Below, piece after piece: positions 25,801 to 37,800 of a stretch of DNA of 64,000 nucleotides (position 1 is its first letter; the number at the start of each line of letters is the position of its first letter). The DNA comes from Chlamydomonas sphaeroides (taxonomy: Eukaryota; Chlorophyta; Chlorophyceae; Chlamydomonadales; Chlamydomonadaceae). The stretch is from assembly GCA_001662425.1 (NCBI GenBank), contig BDDC01000205.1:23429-87428 (forward strand). Direction: 5' to 3'. The notes beneath the pieces were generated by a model. The model worked only from the letters and a program-made list of their open reading frames with translations. It did not search any database and was not told the origin of the DNA. Both the position numbers and the translations under genes were made by a program.

Positions 25801-28800
25801 TGTTTCATCCAGTAGACAGATAGGCGGACGGGCACCAGGGCAAGCTCACTTGCTTGCGTGGGGCACTCAGCTGCCCTTGTATCTTATCGGGCCAAATCGT
25901 CACGCGCTTGACGAAGTATCAGTAGCTAGCACCAGAATGAGGTACGAGGGCTGGCATGCACCTGCTCGGGTCAGCGACCTGAAGCACACCGTCACCCCGT
26001 CTTTGGCGTCATTGGGTGTGCCAGTGAAGGGGCTCCGCCGCAGGACGCATGTGCGGGTGCTACTCCACCACAACAAAAAGCTGCGCGAGGGGCGGCATTG
26101 CGGCACGTGATGAACGTGTGGTATTCATATGGTGCGTGGTGGTGACTACGGCTCTGAGACAGCAGGTAATGAAGCCATTAAGACCAACAACCAGCCGTGT
26201 GATCAGACAGTCCCATTGCGATAGAAAAGCAGCAGGCAGAGCCAACCCACAACTTATGTCTAGGCGAGCGGCGACTCACGAGCAAGCTCCATTGGCGACT
26301 GCTTGGCAGCGCCGCTGGCATTCCTCTTGTGTGATGTTGTTGATGGTGTTCAGAGTGATGCCCGCGACCTCAAAGTTGGCACGGCAGTGAAAGTAGCCTA
26401 ATAGTGCGGGCGGGGCAGGGCAGCAGCGGGGAAGGCAGGCGGACGTTGTAGCACATCGCGGCACAGCAGCGCTTGCTTGCTTGCGCATCGATCTGTGCCT
26501 GTGCGCGTGCGTGCGTGTCTGATGGCTGGGGGCTGCTGGGCGTGCTCGCTACGCTCCCTCAGCGCGCGCGCCGCATAGTGGTAGCTAGTTGCTTGGAGTG
26601 ACCTTTATGCTCAGCTAGCTGATGATGCTGCTTTCTTTGTGCTGTCTGCTGGCGTGGTGTCCCGATGTTGGTCCCAAGCTAACGACGTGCAGATGGAGGA
26701 GCTCGCCTCCTTTTATTTGCGATGTATGTGTGTAACGGCCAACTGGACAATCTTGTTGCGATCAAGCAATTAGACAGGGACGGCCGTGAGCTTTCTGCCG
26801 GCCTCGAGGACGCACCGGTATTGGGGCGCACGAGACAGGTCGTGGTGCCAGTCTGATTGCGGTTGGTTCCTGTGCCGCCGATCAGGAAGTCGCGAGCCAG
26901 CTGGCACGTGCCGCCGGCGGTGCCGTTGTGGGAGCTCAGCTCGCAGTCCCGGTTCATGGCGCACCGGCCGCGGCACTCGGCAGCAGAGACCCCCGTGAAC
27001 GTCGCGAGCACCGTGCGAGCCATCGCGGTGCTTGTTAGGCACTGCTGAGCAGCCAGCACTGCGGGCAAGTTTGGGACAGATGAAGGCGGCGGCATTGTGA
27101 TGCAGCAAATAACGGTGAGGACCAGCCGTGGCAGGTGCTTTGCGTGGCTCACGCGTGAGGCCGGATGCGCACGATTCCACCGGTGCCACGTCGCACTCCT
27201 CCTCGCAGCTGCGCTGCGTCCGCAGGGTGGACCGCCGCCCGTCCGACGTGAAGCACGAGTAGTCGGTGCGCCCGTCGTCGTCGCTGCGGCCATATGGCCC
27301 GCATCATAGGCATTGGCAATAAGCGGCAAACATAATACAAAGCAAAGCAAGCCATTGGGGGCCCGCGTGTTTGATTGGTTAGCGGGTCGTTCGGGACGGC
27401 TCGCATTACGCTTTTTGGTGAGCAGACGACGGCCGCTGCTTTGAGGCCGCTGTATATGGCCACCCACCAGTCCCCTGACCACATCACGCCGCGCCACCAG
27501 GGGCACCAGGAGGGGTCGGGATTGCACACTGCAGGCAGGGTGTGGGAGCACCGCTGTTGTAAGGGGTTTGGTGCTCTAATGCGAGGTACAGGGAAGCTAG
27601 AAGAACAAAAGCTACACATGCTGCTTGTTGTCTGTTCTCGCAGAGTAGTTCAATAATTGTATCTCACCGCTCTTGACGTAGATACAACTGCCGTGCTCGT
27701 ACGCCCTGGTTGAGGACAAGGGCGAAAGCAGCCAGCCCTGTGCGAATATTCCGCCGGCATAGCCAAATGAAGAAGGCAGGGCCCCACTGGCAAAGCCAGC
27801 GCAATCGGCATCGTCGCTGCAGACCGTCGCTGGGTCGAGCGTGGAACTACTGTTGTCGCGGCCGGCTGTGGGTGCCGCATCAATAAAGCTGCTGTACCCA
27901 GGTAGCGTGGGGCAGGGCGTGGCTGCCGGCGGAAAAAAAGGGTGCGTGGCAATGCGTTAGTTGATGACTCGCAATGTCAGCCCCGCCCAGTCCTGTCGAA
28001 CCTCGCTCGCTCTACCTTTCTTCAGGTAGTAGCAGATCCCGAAGGCCCAGTCCAGGGCCCCCGGTCCGTTGCTGGCCTTGATCGCCCCCAGGCTGTAGTT
28101 GCGGCCAATGCCCGTCGTGAAGGCCGTGCAATTGGCCTGAGGGGTTGGGGTGGACATGGCCGCATTGCCCTTGACATGTCTCCATGCACCGGCACGCAGG
28201 CGAGGCAGCAGATGCAATGCACGGGCACACAAGCACACGCGGCACGCATCGCCGCCGTTAACAAACCCGGCAGCACGGCGCGGCCCACGATGCGTGTCTA
28301 GCATGTTTCATCTCACCCATGCCCAGCAGCTGGCGGCCGGGTCTCCCACGGGCCAAGGCACCAGATCGCCTCCCTCCTGGTCTCTGTCCACGTATACGTC
28401 ATAGCCAAGTACAGCCGGACATGTCGTGTCTGCGGGCGATGTGCGGGTGTGCAATCCAATTGAGGTACGTGCGTTGAGGACGTGTGACGCCTGCGCCACA
28501 TGCATTCTCGTGGCTCGCACACACTGCAACACGCGCTACACCAAGTAAGCCTGCCATCTGCCCTTGACTGCCGGACACAGCCCTGCTGCGTGCTGCCGCA
28601 CAGCAACTCAGGTGGGGCTGAGGTGTGTTGATCGCGTGGGTGGTCCCATCTTATTATCTACTTCAGAAGGGGCTGCATTACAATCCCACGCCTGCTGGCC
28701 CGGTGCGTGCCCTTCCCTCCATTCCACGCACTCTGGCGCTGGTACCAGCACGCGCCGTGCTGGTACTGCGGCGGCCCCTGAGACAGCGCCCAGATGGGGC

Positions 28801-31800
28801 CACCCGGCTGTGTGAAGACGGTAGTCGGCCAGCTGCCGAAGCCAAGGCACTCGCTCGCAACGCTGCAGCTAGCGGTCGCATCGCCGAATAGCGCAACGGC
28901 GGGCGTGTTGGCGCTGCCGGCTTCGAGGCCGCGGGCGTTGGCAACCAGGACATAGCCAGGCGGCGCGGCCGGGCAGGACGTGTCTGCGGGGTAAGCAGCG
29001 CGAGGCGGGCCGCCAACGCGATAACCATGGTCACGGTGACGGGCAGTCATGACGTGGAGAACCACATTACTCGCTAGGGTGTGCTCGCATGCTGAGGTGA
29101 GAGGCGGCGTTGCATGCGCATGATGTGTGCGAGCTGCGCGCCTGACTTGATAATGATGATATGTATGATATTGATAACAGGAGAGTAATTCTTGATACGT
29201 GCGATCTGCGTGCCTCACTCTGTTTGGCGTAGGCGCAGGCTCCGTGGTAGTGCCGCAGCGCCGACGAGGTGTTGCGAACAAGAACGCCGCTCGTGAAGTT
29301 GGACGCAATCGCCAGCGTCAAGCCACCACACTCGACCTGGGGACGGAGCGAGGAGTGGTGGCATGCGGCGCCCACGTAGAAAGGCAGGGTGCGGCAGGAG
29401 ATGCGGTCGCAGAAACACTGCAAGGCCATAGCACAGGGCAACGAGCCTAGACTCCGCAACTGGAGCTAGTGAGCTAACAAGAGGCAGCAACGCGCACCAG
29501 GGTGTTGCATGTCTGGGACTGCAGAGCGCCGGAGCCGGCTAGCAAAGTGAAGTTGCCCGCGTCCTCGCCCCACGTCCCGTTGGTCGCTAGCAGGCTGTAG
29601 CCGGGGACGTCGGGGCACTGCGTGTCTGCGACAAGACGGAACGGAATAAGAGGCAACGCAAAACAGGAACGCCGTCGGCCGCGGGTTGACATAATTTTGG
29701 TGCGGTGGGGTGGTTATGGCCGCGTTCCTTCATCTTAACGGATCTTGATTGGCGCCATGGGACATTTGAGAGCCGCGTACGTCGCATGCGTGCCCGTCCT
29801 GTGTTCTATGGTTTGCATATGTGCGCCGAATTGGGCTTGCAAGCCATGTCCGGCAGCAGGTGCCGCACGCACGATGATGTCGCTCGGTCCTTGCGGAACT
29901 GCTGAGCTCCCACCTCGCTTGGTGTAGGCGCAGCTTCCGTGGACGTAGTACGCAGATGCGAGTGCGCTATGGTAGAAGGCCTCAGCGCCCAGCACAACCG
30001 CCCGCCGTGTTTCGAAGCTGCTACACATCTGCAATGGCCGAGCAGGGGAGCAAGAGGCGTGCATGTAATTGGCTCATGCCGAATAAATAGCTAGGCCATG
30101 AATGAGCCCAACATGCGGCACGCCCTCCTTTGCACGCACGCGGCTCGCCCTCCTAAACTTAGCGACGCGGCTTGACACGCGCATACCTATCTTCCAATTC
30201 GCTCACCGGTGATATGTTGCAGGGCTCTTCAGGGGTGCCGGCGCTCGAGCCTTCAATGAGGCCCCCTGCATAGCCTTGGTCGGTGTACGACGCATATCCC
30301 GCCACCGCAACGCAAATGGTATCTGTGTGCGCGGGCAATGGGCACACGCATTGCGCGGAATATGTTCAGATGGACGCACCTATCCGGGCCGTATGCCGTA
30401 GCATTCGCGGGGGCCATAGCGGTAAAGATCTCGTCCCGGCCCGCACGGTTAGCCATTAGTGCGGCGGACGTGTATGTGGACTACAAGTCATCCGTCCTGC
30501 TGCCCAGACCAGCCGCCCCCGTGTCATGCATTTTCTTATTGCTTCTATTGACACATGACGTGTTGTTGGCTCAGTCAAGTATGGATACAACTTGGCCGCG
30601 GGCTGCTCCTGGCCACCGGGCACGTGTGCAAGCAACCCTCAGAGCTCACTCCTCTTGGAGTACAGGCAGCTGCCCAGGAGATAGGAAATGCTGCCATGTG
30701 CGTTGGGCGTGGCGGTGCCGTTTGGGTGCACCACGAAGCGAGAGCAGTTGCGATGGAAGGTGCAGGCGTCGTACGTGGCGTCTGTCGCCATGACGGCGAC
30801 CAGCGAGCTGGTGGAGGTGATGTCTGCAAAAGCATCGTAGCCAGGCCTCGAAAGGCAGGTGGTTTCTGTGGGTGTGCAGCATCAGTTCGCGCAACTCATA
30901 GACACGGGGCGGTGCACGTGCGTGCGTCTTGGTGTTCCGGCTCCGCTAGCTCCGTCTGCCGCCCACACGTTATCACGTCTTGCTGCAGTTGCATGGCATG
31001 AACATATCGAACCGCATAGAAACCCACACATATAGAATCATGTCGAAGCAACTCATGTGTGTCATCGGGAGCTTGAGAGCCATCACTCACGCAGCTTGGT
31101 GTACGTGCAGGCCCCGAACACGTAGCTCGTGTTGGCGTTGGCGTTAGCGGTAAGCCATCCAGCGGTTAGGTTGCTGGTGGGGTCCAGCAGGTTTGTCACA
31201 AAGCCGTGGCAGCCCTGGGAGCTGGCACACGTCGCCGCCGGATCGGGCGTGGTCACTGATGCACCACCCCAGCTGGGCCCGACCGCGGACGTGTCACGCA
31301 GGGCCACGTAGCGACTGATGCTGGGGCAGGAGACCACTGGGGGCGCGGTGACATGGATAGATGCGGCGGCGCGTCATGCTACCGGCAGTGCCTGGTACCA
31401 GCAGGCAGGGTGCCGTGCACGTCTCGGCAAGCAACGCCTTGCCGTGGGTGCCAGGGAGCTGCCCCGCCGTGCAGTCAATGGCTGCTATGGCCCCGCCAAG
31501 CAAGGCGGGAATTCCCGGTGTGCGGCATGGTACCAACGCCCCATACCAAACGCCCTATACCAAACGCCCCATACCAAACGCCTCATACCAAACGCCCCAT
31601 ACCAAACGCCTATACCTAGCCATACAACTCAAAGAAATTATGGTTATTCATAGCGAACCGCCACGCACCCATCTTCACATATGTGCAGCCGGCCAGCTGG
31701 TACGTCAGGTTGGCCGGCGCCGGCAGGGCGGACTTGAGCGAGGCAGCACCCAGGGGTTGCACCACGAAGCCGACACAGGCGGCGCTGGTGGCGCACGCTT

Positions 31801-34800
31801 GGATGGCGGCCGCGGCCGACGCCTGGCTGGCGCCGGTGCTGTTGGCAGCCCATGTGGTGTCGCTCGTAGCGGTGTAGCCAGGCCACGGTGGGCATTGCGT
31901 GCCTGCATGTGAATTGCGTGCATGCGGGTGATGTGGCTGGTGTTTCCCGGCTGTAGGGCTTGTCTGGGTAGGGGCATGGCGTCGCAGCCAACGTCAACGT
32001 CAACGACGCCCATCGAGCGGGCGCATCGATAATGATGTACACACCGGTACACACACCGGTACACCGGTACGAGGCAGGGCTCGCTGGGTACGTATCGATT
32101 AGAAATGGTATCACATAACAAGCGCAGCGCCGCCGGCCCTAATTGCAATATACGAGAGAGGACGAGAGCTGCGGTGGCACCGCACGAAAGCCGCCTAGCA
32201 AGCGAGTGAAGCAGCCTTCTTGTGCGACAGTGTGAGGAGTGCGCGCGGGGGCGCGGCAGGCCTAGACGACCGGCTTACGTACTCTGCTTTGCGTAGGCGC
32301 AGGTGGCATGGGAGTACCCAAGCGCCACGGACGCGCTGACGATAAACGTGGGCCATATGTAGCTCGAGTTGGCGTACAGCATGAAGCCGCCGCACTCGGC
32401 CTGACGTACAGCAAGCAGAGATGCATCAATGTAGTCACTGCAGGGTGGCTGCATGGCAACTAGCAATCATGCCAAGCGGTTCTGTGTATGCACCTAATAT
32501 TTTCTGTTGGAGCAGAAGAACGCATGAGGTAGCGCCCTTTTGCACACGACGCCACCTCGGCTCATCGCAGCAGCCATTCCGCGTTGCACACAGCATCTGC
32601 TTGCTACTACGAGTACAACCAAATGCAAAAACAACCCCCGCAACGCACCACTGTGCTGCAAGCAGATGGCTGGGGATTTGGCGTTGTGCACATGTTGAAG
32701 GTGTTGACCACCGGGCGGGCCCATGCGCTGTCAGTAGCAGTAGTGTAGTTGTCATATCTGGGACAGACCGTTGCTGCAGGGACAGGTTGGGGCACGTTGC
32801 GGCTCTGGCGGACACGGCGGCTGCGAGTCCTTGCGGTGATGTGGGCGACGTGCTCCGTGCGGTTCCAGTGCATGCTGGGTGGATGTGCGTTGCTTGCCCC
32901 AGATCGTGTTTGCAAGGTGATGCGGCGGTCGTGCATTTGTTGGAACTCAACCGATGCTGCAGCCGCTTTTATTCAACGCACCGATCTTCGAGTAGGCACA
33001 GCCCCCGTGCGAGTAGAACGGCGAGTTGGAGGCGTTCCGCAAGGTGGATGATGCATTGTTCATGATTTCCCAGTCGGTGTCAAAAGCCCGACATGCCTGC
33101 GGCGGCACACCCAGGGGCGACCGCTGATCAACGACTGCAATCGATGGGTGCATGGCGGCTAAGTCACGACATCTTTAGCAACAGCACACGTTGTGCGATT
33201 CACAGTGCCAGTCCCCTCCATCTCAACCAGCAGGCCGCAGACCACGCAAGCACGCACCGGTAAGGTGTTGCAGGGTTCCTCCGTGCTGCTGTAGCTGACA
33301 TTGCTGACCTGTGCGTCGCGAAGACGCGTGTCTTTTTGCACCACGTATCCCGCCAATGCCCGGCATACGGTGGCTGCGTTCACCCAATGCAATGAATCCG
33401 GGCGGCAGCGCATGTCAGAGGCAGCGCAATGCTGCTAATGCTGCTGCGTGCTATGATTGGCCGACCACCAAGCCAAGGATGCCCTGATGATCGATGCATA
33501 GCCCACAGTAGCACACACAAAACGCAACCATAACCCACCACCAGTAGCCCGGCGCGCTAACTCACGTCTCTTTACGTACAGGCAGCTCATATGCATGTAG
33601 GGGTAGGCGCCACTCGGCAGTGTGCTGTTGAAGTCCAAGGCCGAGTCGTTTGCAAAGGTGAAAAACATGGCGCAGGCGCTGGACAAACGGCAGCCGCGCT
33701 CCACGGAGCTGGTCGGCTTCAAGGCGAGCAGCCCGCCTGTGCCTCCGTAGGCGTCCACAGTGACATTGAAGCCGGCCCTGCTGGCGCATGAAGTTGCTGC
33801 AGTCGGCAGGGAAAGGGCAGGGGATGGCGCATGCACGGCACCAAGCAAGGACTTCGTTCAAAATGAATGATGTCACTTTCGAGTGTGTAACACGTTGCAC
33901 CGTGTGCATAGGGCGGCACTTACCGTTGGCACGGTATCGCGTGCGACACCAAGTACATCAAGCACACAAGTGGCGCCACACCCTTAGACATTGGCTCAAG
34001 CTAGGCGCCAAGCCCAGCAGGTCCGACGGAAACTAGTGCAACTAGTGTCAGCTATAATGATGTTGAACGCATTTGCGCGCTGTGTAATCCGCCAACCATG
34101 GGGTGCCGTGATCCTTCATTAACAATTGTGTGCCAATAATGCAATTGCCGGCACACACGCCGCTGCCGGCACGCGTACGCAGCTTGGTTTGGCACACCTA
34201 TATAGAATCACATACAAACCCATAAATATGTCACTACATGACATCTTGAGGATGCGCATGTGTGTGTCATCGTGAGCTTGCGAGCCAACACTCACGCAGC
34301 TTGGTGTAGGTGCAGGCTCCGAACACGTAGCTGGTGTTGGCGGCGGTGGCGTTGGTGAACACCCAGCCGCCGGAGCTCAGGTTGCGCCCCGCGCCCAGGA
34401 CAAAGCCGGCGCAGCTCCGGTTGGTGGAGCAGGCCGAGTCGGGATTCGCCACAGCCGTCTGAGGGGCCGCGACTGCCGTCGAGGTGTCGCTTGATACGCT
34501 GTAGCCAGCGACGCTGGCGCACGATACCGCTGCAGGCACGGCAATAAATCAATGGGGGGCATGTGCATGCATGCGCAACCTCACACACACATGCAAGCGG
34601 TTCGCAAGTCAGTCTGCATCACATTTGCAATAAGCAGCTTGCATGGATGTCCACCCAGCATGCACTTCCATTAGCAAGGTGCGGTCAGCCGCCGTGCACC
34701 CCTGTGCTGTGCGTTCACATGCATCACGGCAGCAGCAAGCAAGCAAGCAGCAGGCGCAGCCAGGCCCATGCAAGCGCACACTCACGTCGCCGGGTGATGA

Positions 34801-37800
34801 GGCAGGAGCCGAATTGGTAGGGCCGCGCCACCCCCTCGATGCGGGCCTTGAGCCAGGCCTTGCCCGAAGCTGTTCGGACGTAGCCAGCTACACGGCATGA
34901 GCGACAAATAATGCGCAAGATGCAGCACAGCATCTTTCGTTGTCAAACGAAGGCATCAGCGGACACAGCATGCACACTGCAGCGTACATAGAAGCACAAC
35001 AGCAAAGGAGCTGACGCGGTTATTAGCTCCACACACGCACCGCAGTCGGGCCGCTGGCGGCACTCGTAGTCAGGGTCCGTGATGAGGCCAGTGAGGTTGG
35101 CGCCGCCGCTGCTGGTGTGTGGCGTGATGACGGGAAAGCTGGCGGTTGTGACGCCGATGCTGCAGTTCACGGCTGCCGTGTCGCAGTGCGGTTGGGAAAG
35201 GTGACGCAGTGCTTGAGTGAGCATGCATTCATCAAGGATTTGGGGGACGACGCTGCTGCACTACCTCGCGGCCTGGGCCGCCATTGCAGGCATCCCACCC
35301 TACCGACGACGCTGCACATGCAATATAGAATATAACGATAACATAGATAAAATACAATGATCGCCATCAGCCCGCCTCACCGGCCCTTGTATAAAGGCAC
35401 ACGCCAAACGCACGAACCGTGGTCACGGTGAAGGGGACAACCTGCTTCAGCCGGCCGACGCTGTAGCGCCCAAAGAGGCCCAGGTTGAAGCCTCCGCAGT
35501 CGAACTGCGGGGTTAGTTCAGTTTTGTTGCAGGGCGGTTTGGGTTGCGGCCCGCAAGGGTGTTTGGGTATGCATGGAGTGCACGCATGGTGTTTGCGTAA
35601 GCGCAGGTCATTGTTGCTCGTACGTGCTATTGGTCGTCATTCATTGGTCTGCGGCTGGGCTTGGCGTTGTGGCGGCTGTAGCAGCCCGCTTTCATTCGTA
35701 TTTTAATTTGGCCCTCCCTGTTGACACAGATTCGGCTAGATGTATCATTTTCGGCTAGATGCATATTATCAGCTCCATCATCTAGACAGGTTGTGAAGGC
35801 AGGTGCGCGTGGGCTTGCTTGGCATTGATTTTGACGGAGGTATGTCGCAACCGTGCAGGCGAGGTCGCTCACCCTGGCGCCGCAAGCCTCAAACGGGTTG
35901 TCAACGAGTGCAGTGCCTTTGAGGTCGGCCTCGGGGGGCAGGTCCACATCCGCCTGAGGGACCAGCCAGCGGCAGCACACACCTCCTTTTGGTTGCGTCC
36001 GAGTAGTCCGAGCAGTACTGACGCATCGCAGCCCTCGTATCTCAGTCGACAGAGTCTATCGAGCTGAATCGTCTGTCGAGCTGAACCGTTAATGCGTCGG
36101 CAGCAGATAGGCTCACTACCCGAGCGCAGTCCCGTGTCCGGACAGTCCGGTGCCATTGGGACGGGAGTGCCGCAGCGTCTGTCGATCGCAGCAGGAACCC
36201 ACCTGTACGCTGTAGCCTGGCACCACTGGACACTCGGTAACTGCGGCAGGTGGCACGTGCACGCAGGCGGGAGCATGGGCGCACGCAAAGAACCACTTGT
36301 GTACACCCAGGTATGTGATCACCGACCTCACCCGGACCGGATGTCACCGACTGCACCCGGCCCTGCACAATTCGCTCACCCGCCGGCCAGCCGAGCACCT
36401 GCACCTCCGACAGCCCGACCGTCGTGTTGGCCTGCACCGAGAACCACCTGAGGGAGAGTGCGTGGGCCAAAACCGACTCGCCGACACACGACACAGGTAG
36501 GCCCTAGCTCCGCAACAGGAAGCGAGCACCCAGAACTGGTCGTTGCCTGCACAGCGCCAGGTCAGGGGTTGGCCTCACCGCCCGACGGCCGGCGTCTTCA
36601 GCTCCATCCGCAGCGGCTCCTCCAGCACAGCGGGGACAGGGTTGGACGACGCCATCAGGCGGGTCGAGGTGTTGGCCTCGAGCGTGGCCGCGTCGCTGGC
36701 CGGCAGCAGCACGCTGGCGTTGCCCAGCCGCACCCACAGCCGCACCGGGCGCTGCGCCGTAGCATCGACTGCGGCGGTGTGCAACACGCAGCCGGCAGTT
36801 TCGACTCGGGCTCAGCTGAGCATACGAATTAGATAGGGGCGTGTGGTGGTAGGTTGCATTTGTCGCTGTGCGTGGTTGGCGGTGCGCGGTGCACGGTATG
36901 AGCACGGTGCGTGTATGTGGGAAGGGGTCTGTGTGCCGCACAGCGCAGCGTGCGTTGCCCATGGTCTCCCACCATCACCACTAGTAAACTCTGGGTCGTC
37001 GTCGATAAGCAAGACCCGCCCGAGCGAGAGCACCAGGAGCCATGCCTTGCCCTGCTGCGTGACTGCTCACTGTCGAATCGTGGGTAAATTATGAAGCCAG
37101 TGACGACCGCAACAAAGCCCAGGTCAACGGCTAGCAACGGCTTGACATCATCTGCGAGCGATACCGGTGTGGGCAATGTACTTTCAGTGAGCAGTGCACG
37201 TCCTTGGAATCTCGAAACATTGATCGGGTGGATAAGATAAATCTTCCATGCATGCATGTGTAAGGCGCCCGCCCTAGTGCCGCCAGCATGGCGTGTTGGG
37301 CCTCACTTGACACAGGCTGCCAGTATGTGTCGTAGGAAGCTGCACCGTCGACCGCCAGGCTGGGGCTCGTGACGGAGGAGGACGCGGTTGTGGTCTGTTG
37401 GGGTGCGAGGTAATTGTTTGTTTGGCAATGTAAGTTAGGATGTATGTCATGACAAATGAATCCCCCACCAGGTTGGTTTGGTCGGCCCAAGAGCATGCGA
37501 GCATGCTGCGGAAGCAACAAACCATGCGTTTACATCACATAAATATGTATGCTTATGTTTACACCGCAGAGATCTTGCACATGTTGGAGGAGAAGCGTTC
37601 ATATAAAACATGACATAGGGAGAGATATGTTCCTAGTCAAGATGTGCATGCATAGTAACGAACGATCTCGCCTTGCCGAGGGCGAGGTTGGTTGCAATGT
37701 CCAGGTAGAGCGAGGATGCTGCGTGCGAGGTAGGACCGAGTAGACCGAGAGCACAACGCCACTTAAAACAAGCAAGGTCAAGACGTAGCTAGAAGTCGTA

